Under the pieces are notes generated by a model. It saw only the letters and a program-made list of their open reading frames with translations. It ran no database searches and was not told where the DNA came from. From Coxiella-like endosymbiont (lineage in GTDB: Bacteria; Pseudomonadota; Gammaproteobacteria; Coxiellales; Coxiellaceae), in contig NZ_CP094378.1 of NCBI RefSeq assembly GCF_030643785.1, positions 868,001-932,000 of the forward strand: 64,000 nt of DNA, given 5' to 3'. Each line of letters opens with the position of its first letter. Position 1 is the stretch's first letter. Positions 20,743-29,346 of the stretch are shown here, piece by piece. The position numbers and the translations under genes are program-made.

Positions 20743-21189
20743 GGGCTTTTTCCTCTCTTGCAATTCAAGGGAAGGTGGAGTAACAGCCTTGTTACAAGTC
20801 ACCCCCATTCTTATAGATAATTCTTATAAATAATTTAGATATTCCTTTCATAGATTGCGCAAATTATGAGTGAGGTGTATAACACAACGGGCTCTTACAA
20901 GGTAAAATTCAAGGTAAGATTCTAATTTTAACACTAATCTAAAAAATTAGAAATAGATTATATTTTTTTGTTTTTCATAATTTATCCATTAGTAGTAGCC
21001 ATCTTTGGCTTTAAGGTTAAAAAGGTTAAGTTGTGCCATAGTGTCAAATCATTTTTTTGATTAATTTAAGACCAACAAGCTAGAATGATTAAAAAAAGTT
21101 CTCTTTTAACAATTTTTTAACAATTTTTGCGGTTATACTATTTTTGCTTTTAGTACAGCCAGTTTTGGTTTGTCGGAAAGCGCCATTAG
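20743..21189. other. spacer upstream of the porin gene
   Basis: The AT-rich region holds the porin promoter on the minus strand and the start of the decayed outer-membrane gene on the plus strand. A tandem TTTTAACAATTT duplication lies at about 21104-21128. I see no gene. Confidence 0.5.
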
Positions 21190-21805
21190 CCAATTCTTAA
21201 GGGTCAGGGGGTTTTATGCTTTATATGGATGGAACGTTTGGATGGAACGTTAGGTGACGGAAATACCCATACCTCGATTGACAATCTCAATTCTATTGAT
21301 GACAATGGAATTTTTTATAGTACCGGCGGGGTATGGTTATCAATTTGATAATTTTTTCGCTTTAAAGGGCAGTGGGGGTTTATATCCACTTTCCAAATAA
21401 TAACCACTTTCTAAATATAAAAAGTATAATGGCCCTACTGTCGAAGGGGGTGATACTGAAATTTATGCGGCTGGGAGGAAAGGTATAGCGCCGCTTCCAA
21501 ATGGCTACAAAGTTTTTTCAAAGGTGGGGGCGCCGGCGCGTGGCGGTACGTGTTTCAACTACCTATATTCCCGACCTTACTTCAATGATATCGGTTCATC
21601 CAGTGCCTATAACCATAATAAAATGTATAAATAAAATGTAATAAAATAAATATAATAAAGTTTTACCTTATGGGGAATCGGAGTAGGGTATTCTATATCA
21701 TATCGAGTGGGGCTTAATTTACAAAAGTGGCAAGAACTCTACAAATCGATAACTTTCTGTCTATGATAATATATGCTGATAGGCGGTTTTACTTACAAAT
21801 TTTAA
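21190..21805 (+). pseudogene. OmpA/opacity-like outer-membrane beta-barrel remnant
   Basis: The + strand pieces are glycine- and aromatic-rich with alternating hydrophobics: YGYQFDNFFALKGSGGLYP near 21340, IYAAGRKGIAPLPNGYKVFS near 21460, then GVGYSISYRVGLNL near 21685 and a C-terminal GGFTYKF followed by TAA 21803-21805. An eight-stranded barrel ending in YKF is the pattern of small OmpA-like surface proteins. Frame changes and duplications (21226-21251) break it at least four times. Confidence 0.55.
21226..21251. repeat. tandem duplication, 2 x 13 bases
   Basis: TGGATGGAACGTT occurs twice consecutively in the outer-membrane remnant, introducing a frame change. Confidence 0.85.
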
Positions 21806-21840
21806 TTTTTTTCTGGCATTAAAGGTAAAGGGAACCGTTA

Positions 21841-21872
21841 CCCCCCTTAAATAAAGGGGGTTCATTTTTTTT
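21841..21872 (+). terminator. rho-independent terminator after the outer-membrane remnant
   Basis: CCCCCTT and AAGGGGG form a near-perfect stem around a short A/T loop, followed by TTCATTTTTTTT. It lies about 35 bases past the remnant stop. The A-rich 5' side is weaker, so mainly + strand use is expected. Confidence 0.7.
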
Positions 21873-21945
21873 GATCTTTACAAGCCCTTTCACCTTCTTT
21901 ACAATTACATAACGTTTTAATTTTTTAAATAACAATGGGAATGCC

Positions 21946-22332
21946 ATGTCAACAAATTCAATTATTTTTACAGCATTATCATGTTTCACATTGCTACTTT
22001 TTATCATTGCTGTTTCGGTATTTCGAGGAAGAGATCGAATGGAGTTAGATCAATCCTCCGAAGATTTTTCTAATGATCAAATTTATGTAGGTAATTTACC
22101 TTACCATGTCCGCGAGAATGATTTACATAATCATTTTTCTCGTTTCGGAGCTATTGAAACCATTAAAATAGTAAGAAACTTGCGTACAGGCCGCTCTAAA
22201 GGTTATGCATTTGTGACTTATACTAGTGCAAAACAAGCTGTTAAAGCACTAAGTGCACATGGCAAAGATTTACAAGGACGATCGTTAGTGGTCCGAATTG
22301 CTAAGTCAAGAGAACAGCACGCTTATACGTGA
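21946..22332 (+). CDS. RRM RNA-binding protein, possibly membrane-anchored
   Basis: This protein of 128 residues has a single RRM fold (about residues 44-122) with both RNA-binding signatures intact: RNP2 IYVGNL and RNP1 KGYAFVTY. Bacterial RRM proteins bind RNA in the cytoplasm. Here the first 31 residues contain a strongly hydrophobic segment (IIFTALSCFTLLLFIIAVSVF) that would anchor it to the membrane. However, a second ATG at 22039 (MELDQSSED) has a better ribosome site, GAGGAAG at 22025-22031, and would give a soluble 97-residue form. The stop overlaps the GTG start of the ABC gene. The choice of start is not settled. Confidence 0.85.
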   Translation: MSTNSIIFTALSCFTLLLFIIAVSVFRGRDRMELDQSSEDFSNDQIYVGNLPYHVRENDLHNHFSRFGAIETIKIVRNLRTGRSKGYAFVTYTSAKQAVKALSAHGKDLQGRSLVVRIAKSREQHAYT

Positions 22333-23240
22333 AAGCACTTATCATAGAAAATTTAAAAAAGACATACGCAAACCGCCTTCAAGCTTTGAAAGGTATTAAC
22401 TTTTCAGTAAGTGAAGGCGATTTTTTTGCGCTACTTGGTCCTAATGGGGCTGGAAAATCGACTACAATTGGGATTATTACCTCCCTAGCAAATAAAACCA
22501 GTGGGAAAGTAGTTGTTTATGGGCACGATATTGATAAAGATTTTGCAGCGGCTAAGGCCTGTATAGGAGTTGTTCCTCAAGAATTTAATTTCAATATTTT
22601 TCAATCGGTACTCGATATCGTACTTCAACAAGCAGGTTATTATGGCATTTCCCGAAAAGACGCGATGCCCCAAGCGGAAAAATATTTAAAACAATTGGGG
22701 TTATGGGAAAAGCGTAATAGTATGGCCCAGCAACTCTCAGGAGGATTCAAGCGTCGGTTGATGATTGTACGAGCCCTTATTACCAGGGCGCGCATGTTAA
22801 TTTTAGATGAGCCAACAGCGGGCGTAGATATTGAAATTCGACGTTCTATGTGGCAATTCTTGCAAGAATTAAATCAAAAAGGAATAACAATTATTTTAAC
22901 AACTCATTATCTTGAAGAAGCCGAATATTTATGCCGCAATATTGCCATCATTGACCACGGGGAAATTATCGAAAATACCACTATGGCAGATATTCTAACT
23001 AAATTTGATGCTGAACGATTTATTCTTTACCTTGATCAACCCCTAGAAAAATTACCAATGATAGAAGGTTATCAATTTTGGATAAAAGATTCACGAACTC
23101 TGGAAGTTGAAGTCCTTAAAGAACAAAGCTTAAGTAGTTTGTTTGAGGACTTAAAACGACACAAAATTAAAGTAAATAGTATGCGAAATAAAGCCAATCT
23201 GTTGGAAGAATTATTTCTCAAATTGACGGCAGAAAAATAA
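22329..23240 (+). CDS. yadG: ABC-2 exporter ATP-binding protein (YadG-like)
   Basis: A 303-residue ATPase of an ABC-2 type exporter. Walker A GPNGAGKST, Q-loop VPQEF, signature LSGGFKRRL, Walker B MLILDEPTAGVD and switch histidine ILTTHYLEEAE are all intact. Its start GTG 22329 overlaps the end of the RRM gene and its TAA shares one base with the ATG of the permease gene, so the three are probably translated together. The transported substrate of YadGH is not established. Confidence 0.93.
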   Translation: MKALIIENLKKTYANRLQALKGINFSVSEGDFFALLGPNGAGKSTTIGIITSLANKTSGKVVVYGHDIDKDFAAAKACIGVVPQEFNFNIFQSVLDIVLQQAGYYGISRKDAMPQAEKYLKQLGLWEKRNSMAQQLSGGFKRRLMIVRALITRARMLILDEPTAGVDIEIRRSMWQFLQELNQKGITIILTTHYLEEAEYLCRNIAIIDHGEIIENTTMADILTKFDAERFILYLDQPLEKLPMIEGYQFWIKDSRTLEVEVLKEQSLSSLFEDLKRHKIKVNSMRNKANLLEELFLKLTAEK

Positions 23241-24012
23241 TGGGTTTTAAACAAGATCGAATAGCCTATCAAACGATAGTCGTTGCGGAATTAAAACGCA
23301 TTCTGAGAATTTGGTCCCAAACTTTATTGCCTCCTGCAATAACAAGCATTCTCTATTTTATTATTTTTGGGCGAGTTATCGGGACTCGAGTAGGATTTAT
23401 GGGAGGATATAAATACGTTCAATTTATTGCTCCTGGTCTTATTATGATGAATATAATTACTAGCTCGTATGCTAGTGCGGTATCCGCCTTTTTTGGAGCC
23501 AAATTTCAACGGCATATTGAAGAAATATTAGTTTCTCCAGCTTCTAACATAACGATACTTTTAGGTTTCATGAGTAGCAGTCTTTTGCGGGGAATTATTG
23601 TCGGAATTATTGTGTCCATCATTGCGCTTTTTTTACACATTTACATATCCATTTCCTAATGACAATTATACTAACAGCGCTTTTAGCATCCAGTATTTTT
23701 TCACTGGCCGGATTGATCAATGCTATTTATGCAAAAAGTTTTGATGATATTTCAATCATACCTACTTTTGTCTTAACTCCATTAACTTACTTGGGTGGTG
23801 TTTTTTATTCGATTAATTTATTACCTCTGGTATGGCAATATGTTTCTTATCTAAATCCTATTAGCTACATCGTTGATAATTTTCGATATGGGTTTTTGGG
23901 TATTGCAGACAGCCAACTTATTCTTTCTTATTTTTTGATGCTGGTTTTTGTTGTTATTTTATTTGGCATCACTTATTTACTTATGAAAAAAGGGGTGGGT
24001 TTGCGGGATTAA
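23240..24012 (+). CDS. yadH: ABC-2 permease (YadH-like), one-base frameshift at a T7 run
   Basis: The membrane partner of YadG. The first 139 codons (to 23659) cover the N-terminal soluble segment and helices 1-3 including YVQFIAPGLIMMNIITSSYA. A second frame from 23659 covers FSLAGLINAIYAKSFDDIS, PTFVLTPLTYLGGVFYSINL and the C-terminal helices ending KKGVGLRD. The two join perfectly if the T7 run at 23628-23634 had eight Ts, which would read ALFFTHLHIHFLMTIILT across the junction. Nothing else is wrong, so this is either a sequencing error, a slippage-rescued gene or a very fresh pseudogene. Confidence 0.85.
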
Positions 24013-24039
24013 CAATCTTTTCTATGACTTTTTGCCAGA

Positions 24040-24530
24040 TCTGATAGAGCTCTTCAGGTTTCTGGGGATCATTTTAGAAATGAAGTGACGATCTGCTCTC
24101 GCCAAAGCTTGGATATTTCCTCCAGAACTAATTTCCTCCAGAACTATAAGATAGATTCATCATTTCACTCAGTAGTAGGGAGACTGCATTAAGCCACCCT
24201 GCTAAGAAAGCAGTAAAACAGTGGGCACGGTTCACATTAACACCTAAAATATCCGCTAAAAAATATAATAATCAATCACTTACTGACACCCGCATCCACA
24301 CTCAGAGTAGTCAAACTCGCCCCATCCGTTTAGCATCGCTTGCATTAAAATCTCGCGTCTGATAACAAACAGCTTCTAAGGCAGCTTGGACAATACGTTC
24401 TTTTTGGGTGTTCTCGTGTCAATCCGAATAAAGCACCGCGAGCGCTTGGATCCCAATAAGGAACTTCCGAGACCAGTAAGTAAATGATGGGACTAAATAA
24501 ACGCCAGCCGTATCCCCAACACTGGCTGCT
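24040..24530 (-). pseudogene. glpK: glycerol kinase C-terminal remnant
   Basis: The minus strand contains, across frames, the PYWDPSARGALFGLT block near 24420-24455 and further along the LMQAMLNGWG block, with the SVNDWLLQFLADIL-type segment recognisable near 24250-24310. These are hallmark C-terminal blocks of GlpK, which phosphorylates glycerol. A 16-base duplication at 24115-24146 and several frameshifts disrupt it, and the N-terminal two thirds are missing. Confidence 0.6.
24115..24146. repeat. tandem duplication, 2 x 16 bases
   Basis: ATTTCCTCCAGAACTA occurs twice back to back, without mismatch, in the decayed glpK region. Confidence 0.85.
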
Positions 24531-24539
24531 ATCGGTTTG

Positions 24540-24900
24540 AGTGGAAACTCGCTTTATTAATTGGAGATTATCACTTAGAATTAAATGATTATAATGGAAC
24601 AGAACGATTCCTCTTAATTTCCATTTTTGGAGGTAAACTTACCACTTATCGATCCTTAGCCAGTGTATCCTCTTGCGGTCCTTGGACTGTAAATTTTGTT
24701 CTGCTGGGAGGTGAGTTAAAAGCTTGCCAATTTTGAAGAATTTTTGTTAAAGATAGGAAAAAAATACTCTTGGCTTCTCCAAGCAATTTTCTTCCGTTAC
24801 GCAAATGGTTATGGAGCAATGGTTATGGAGCGTTAGTTGACGTACTGTTAGAAAATGTGATTAGTTTTGAAGACCTAGGCCTTTATGATGATAATAATCG
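24540..24900 (+). pseudogene. glpD: glycerol-3-phosphate dehydrogenase fragment
   Basis: The + strand reads FLLISIFGGKLTTYRSLA near 24610-24660, the highly conserved GGKLTTYR block of GlpD, followed by CGPWTVNFVLLGGEL and, after breaks, YGALVDVLLEN near 24820-24860. GlpD passes electrons from glycerol-3-phosphate to quinone. Only the C-terminal third is left. It contains a 14-base duplication (24804-24831). With glpK lost next to it on the other strand, glycerol catabolism at this locus is gone. Confidence 0.65.
24804..24831. repeat. tandem duplication, 2 x 14 bases
   Basis: AATGGTTATGGAGC occurs twice consecutively in the glpD fragment. The family has only one corresponding segment. Confidence 0.85.
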
Positions 24901-24930
24901 AGGAAATTGTTGGGATAGGGAATTATTATT

Positions 24931-24958
24931 TTAGCGAACAAAAATTAGCGAACAAAAA
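24931..24958. repeat. tandem duplication, 2 x 14 bases
   Basis: TTAGCGAACAAAAA is repeated once directly, between the glpD fragment and the Sel1 remnant. Confidence 0.8.
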
Positions 24959-26395
24959 AATTTAGAAAATTCTCTTCTTTAGTTTAAAGAAGCAGCAGAT
25001 GCCAATACTCAATTATTTACCGGAATTAGTTATCCTATATGGATGTGGAGTTAAAAAAATTACGAATTAGCAAAGATTTTTTTATCCAATAAAAAACATC
25101 TGAGTGATAAACGAATTGGAAGGATTTGGCTCATCAAAGCAGCTGAAAATCATAATTATCCTGAAACTCAATATTTGCTATTTGCTAGGTAATATTCTTT
25201 ATGAAAGCAAAGACGGAAAAGATAATGCACAAGGAATTGAGTGATTAGAAAAGCTGCTTCAAACGGTAACAAACGAGCTGATCAGCAACTAGAGAAAATC
25301 AACGAAGCGAAAACAGAAGATTCTCAAAATGATTTAGATTCCAACGAAGAACGACGATATATTGGTAAAACTAATCATTGGCAGTTTATGAAATCTATGA
25401 TGAAAAAAGCAAACATTCAGCTTAAAAATTCTACTATAATTGCGGGAACCTCAAATTCCTTAACCATGACGCCGTGCCCTATAACCCTCATAAAGCTTCT
25501 ATTGTTAAATTAAATTTTAATTTAGCAGAACCTCAAAATATATCGCCGGAAGAAATCTTAAGTCATATGATATGATTTAATTATCAAAAAGAAATTTTGA
25601 ATTGGTGGGTCCCTCTCATTATACTTTTGAAATACTGGTTGGCGTAGCTAATTATCAGTAAGCTTTTAAGTTACTATCAAGCCAGGCTTGGCTTATGTTG
25701 GAAATCCTCAAAAGCTATTTAAATTAGGACAGATGTATGATAATGGCTTGGGAATGCCTTGGGATTGCAAAAAGATCTGCATACTGCTTTTCAGTACTTA
25801 TCTAAAGTCTTCTAAGTAAGAAGACTTTAAAGCTCAATATAAGCTAGGTTTGTTCTATTTACAAGGGAAAGTCGTTTCCCAAGACTATAAGAAAGCGATT
25901 AATTCGCTCACCCAATCAGCTCTAAAGAGAAGTTTCCAGGCACAGTTTGTTTTAAGCACTATTTTATGAATATGGTATTAAGGTGAAAGGGAAAACTATT
26001 TTTAATAATTTTAATAATAACGAAAAGGCAATGTATAATCTAGCTGTTAATAGTGGTTTAGTAGTGGCTGCTTTTCGTTTGGAAGAACTTTATTAAAATT
26101 GGTTTATTTTTATGCGCAGCAAAAGAAATTAATTCCCGAATCTGAAAAACTCATCGAAAGTGTTAAAAAACGGCTAGTTCAAACGATCCAAATATGTTAT
26201 TGGCTATTTTATATGATCGTGGTATTGGCATTAATAGTCATACGAAGAAGAGCCATGGAGTTTTTAAAAAACTTTCTGAAGAAAACAATGCGAACAATGC
26301 GATTGCTGAATTTATGTTGGATACTTAATTACCTTACTGAGAAACGGAAACAGCAAGAAAGTATCCACTTATTAGAAAAGGCCGCAGAGCAAGGA

Positions 26396-26427
26396 AATGA
26401 TTTTGCTCAGTAATGATTTTGCTCAGT
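26396..26427. repeat. tandem duplication, 2 x 16 bases
   Basis: AATGATTTTGCTCAGT is repeated directly in the Sel1 remnant. The first copy ends an open stretch with a stop, and removal of one copy would restore the reading AEQGNDFAQYNL. Confidence 0.88.
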
Positions 26428-26528
26428 ATAATTTAGTGATCTTAGCAAAGTAAAAATCTCTATGTTAAATCTGGAGAGAACTTTTTGTCTCTCCTTATTA
26501 AGACTGCAGAACATTACGATAAAGTTAA

Positions 26529-26568
26529 AGAATTATTGAAAGAAAAGAATTATTGAAAGAATTATTGG
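26529..26568. repeat. triplicated AGAATTATTGAA unit
   Basis: Three close, slightly varied copies of AGAATTATTGAA lie in succession within the Sel1 remnant, producing frame changes. Confidence 0.7.
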
Positions 26569-27677
26569 CTAATTATTATTTGATCTGATTCCGAAGATTC
26601 AAAAAATCGGTGGATATCTTACCAATAATTAGCAGAAAATAAGATTCTGCTGCCGAATTAAAGTTAGGATTTATGAACGAACATGGAATCATTTTTAAAG
26701 AAAATTATCAAAAGACTTTAGAATGGTACCAAAAATCTGTAGATCAAGGGAATCATCCCATTGCCCAATTTTTATTGGAAAATATGTATTACTTAGGGCA
26801 TTGGGATAGATTGTAGTGTGGATAAAGCTATTGAATGGTTGATGATATTAGCGGCTCAACGTTATATTTCTGTTGAAGTTAATCTTGATTTTATTTTTAT
26901 TTATGAAATGAGTAAATACAACTATGCTAAAGCAATACAATGGTATGCAATGGCTTCTGAATCAGATAATCCTCAAGCATTGTGCAATTTAGGTTTGATA
27001 TATGAGTATGGCAAAGGAATTCCAGTAAATTACCAAAGAGCTTTTCAACTCTACGCACAAGCCTCTCGGTATGGGTCTATCCCTGACACCCTTTTAAATA
27101 TCAAAAATGTATCTGAAAGGGTTTCCGGCGGTTTTCGATTCAAACCGATGATGGCTTTAAAAGCTTTCAAATGCGTAACAAAGCAAAATGATCCTAACGC
27201 ATGATATCAATTGGGTTTAATGAGTGAAACTGGGGTGGCTCAGAAAATTGATTTAGGTCAATCTCCTATTTATTACGAAAAATCAGCAAAAGCAGGAAGA
27301 ACAAAAGCTAATGTCCCTTTAAATCGTATTTATCAATTTGGAGTGGGCGTTCCAATAGATAGAGCTAGGGCTATTATTTTTATGAGTCTGTTGCAGATGC
27401 TGGTAATGAATTTGCCAGAAAGCAATTGAAGGTTATCTCACGAGCCAATCGACAAATATTTCGGAGAGTATCCTTATCAATGTGCTAACAAAGTCGTTTT
27501 AAACAAGGTGGAACATTCCGTATGGAAGAAAGCCGCTGATTGGATTGCTCCTGTGCCTAATATTGATTACATGCAAGCAATTGATGAGTTAAATGGTGGA
27601 GAAATTAATTGTGCCAGAGCTTCTTTGCATAAGAATTAAAAATAGATCGAATTTTGAGCCTACCTGAGAGACTATTT

Positions 27678-28490
27678 TTAACTATTTCTATCATTTCGGT
27701 AATTGTCTTTTTTTGAAATTAATTCGTTTAGGATTTTGTAAATTTTAGGATTACCGGCGATTAAATTACCATTTTCCATATAATCATTTTTTCCTTGAAA
27801 ATCACCTATAAAACCGCCTGCTTCGGTAATGAGTAAAATGCCCGCGGCCATGTCCCATGGTTTTAAGCCCATTTCCCAAAAACCATCTAAACGTCCAGCT
27901 GCTACATAAGCTAAATCTAAAGCCGCTGTACCTGAACGGCGAACACTTGCAGTTTGAGGAAAAATAGTTTGAAAAAGTTTAAGATATGCTTGAAAAAGTG
28001 TCTTTTCTTTAAAAGGAAAACCCGTACCCGTACCGGTAAGCGCTTCGTTTATTTTTGTGCGAGTGCTAACCCGGATTTTACGATTGTTTAATTGAGCACC
28101 GCCCCCTTGGGTAGCGGTAAATAATTCTTGACGGAGAGGATCATATACGACCGCTACACTCAATTTATCTCGATACTTTAAAGCAATAGATATTCCTATT
28201 TGAGGAAAACCGTGAATGAAGTTAGTAGTGCCATCTAAAGGGTCAATAATCCAGGTGAAATCATTTTTAGATTTATGAAGACCCGATTCTTCAGCTAAGA
28301 TAGTGTGATCCGGATATGCCTTCTGAATAGTCTGAATAATTTCTTGTTCGGAAAGTTGATCTACCTGGGTGACGAAATCATTTTGATGTTTTTCTTTAAC
28401 ATCGACCGTATCGAGTCTGTCCACAAAACGAACAATGATACGTGCGGCGTTGCGAGCAGCTTGAATAGCGATGTTAAGCATTGGGTGCAT
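27678..28490 (-). CDS. suhB: inositol-1-monophosphatase family protein SuhB
   Basis: A 270-residue member of the FIG superfamily. Metal-binding motifs are complete: AEESG (first Glu), WIIDPLDGTTNFIHGFP and KPWDMAAGILLITEAGG. SuhB removes phosphate from inositol monophosphate and also takes part in rRNA transcription antitermination in E. coli. It is divergent to the trmJ remnant, the gammaproteobacterial suhB-trmJ arrangement. Length and ends are normal and no lesion is seen. Confidence 0.95.
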   Translation of the reverse strand: MHPMLNIAIQAARNAARIIVRFVDRLDTVDVKEKHQNDFVTQVDQLSEQEIIQTIQKAYPDHTILAEESGLHKSKNDFTWIIDPLDGTTNFIHGFPQIGISIALKYRDKLSVAVVYDPLRQELFTATQGGGAQLNNRKIRVSTRTKINEALTGTGTGFPFKEKTLFQAYLKLFQTIFPQTASVRRSGTAALDLAYVAAGRLDGFWEMGLKPWDMAAGILLITEAGGFIGDFQGKNDYMENGNLIAGNPKIYKILNELISKKDNYRNDRNS

Positions 28491-28539
28491 AAGTGTACTT
28501 CTTTTGGGTCATAGGGTTCAGAATGATAGCATGTGAGTT

Positions 28540-29276
28540 ATGCCTGTAAAAGTAACCTGGATTTTTATTTCGAATAGTTTTGGTTAACCTTAGCTATCTT
28601 GGAAAAATCTGTGCCACTGCTTGAGCTATGAAAAGCATGGGCTTCTCAAGATTGTACTTGGTCCAACCGGAATTTTTTCCTCATATAGCCTGCGGGGGCC
28701 GCGGCAGGGGCAAATTATATCTTGGCTTAAACCATTGTGGTTGATAATTTAAATACAGGACTCAAGGGTTGTAATTCCGTGTATGGAATAACTTACCAAT
28801 ACCCGAGTTCGTACATTGACATGGCCTCTGAAAACCGCACGGCAGTGTGGTATGTGGTAAACAAGTTGTTACACAGGTGAGTGAAATAGCGATCGTATTT
28901 GGGCTAGGAACGATCAGGTCTTACAAATGAAGAGCTTGCTTATTGTCATTATCATGTGACAATACCAGCCGAAAAAGAATTCAGCTCTTTAATTTAGCAC
29001 AATTTATGTAAATTATTACGTATGAAATGCATATGGCTTCATTAGAAGGAAAGCAAAAAAACCATCAGAAAAATTTAACCGAAAAAGCAACCGCTGAATA
29101 AATATTTGGGTTTTTATGATCATTTGGAAAAAACGCTAATAGCCATAAATCTATAGATCCTAAGCAACCCAAAATGTTTATGAAAAGGTTAAAGCGTCTC
29201 TTCAACCGCGCTGAGATTGATGAAACTGAGTTGAATATTTTACGAATATTTTACGAGGCATCTTTTACGAGGCATC
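28540..29276 (+). pseudogene. trmJ: tRNA (cytidine/uridine-2'-O-)-methyltransferase remnant
   Basis: TrmJ is a SPOUT enzyme that methylates position 32 of several tRNAs. Across frames the + strand reads RVRTLTWPLKTARQCG near 28815-28865, then CHYHVTIPAEKEFSSLNLAQ near 28935-28995, ASLEGKQKNH near 29035, and finally IDPKQPKMFMKRLKRLFNRA followed by EIDETELNILR near 29155-29245. The N-terminal knot is badly damaged. Its 3' end carries nested duplications (29233-29276) directly upstream of the OPT gene. The location next to suhB and close to iscS supports the call. Confidence 0.8.
29233..29276. repeat. nested tandem duplications, 2 x 11 then 2 x 14 bases
   Basis: GAATATTTTAC is duplicated (29233-29254) and, overlapping it, TTTTACGAGGCATC is duplicated (29249-29276). 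Collapsing both gives a single NILRGI-like end of TrmJ. Confidence 0.85.
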
Positions 29277-29346
29277 TTGGGTGCTATTTATAAACGAGAC
29301 GATTACTGTTAAAATCTTATTCCTATTTTTAGTTAAGGAAATATCA

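Larger units (their letters stand above)
24975..27639 (+). pseudogene. large Sel1-repeat protein gene, broken
   Basis: Over about 2.6 kb the + strand repeatedly reads Sel1-like helical repeats in shifting frames, for example AIQWYAMASESDNPQALCNL and GLIYEYGKGIPVNYQRAFQL near 26930-27060, GLMSETGVAQKIDLGQSPIY near 27210, and YQFGVGVPIDRARA near 27330. Earlier units are more eroded. The last piece (ELNGGEINCARASLHKN) ends at a TAA near 27639. Sel1 proteins act as protein-interaction scaffolds, and in Legionellales several are host-interaction factors. Many stops, frame changes and three short duplications are present. What its partner was is unknown. Confidence 0.7.

Noticed and set aside
28686-28710. 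G/C-rich stretch in trmJ as another palindromic insertion
   Set aside because: It can be derived from the natural Ala/Gly-rich codons of the trmJ ARAAGAD region, so it needs no insertion.
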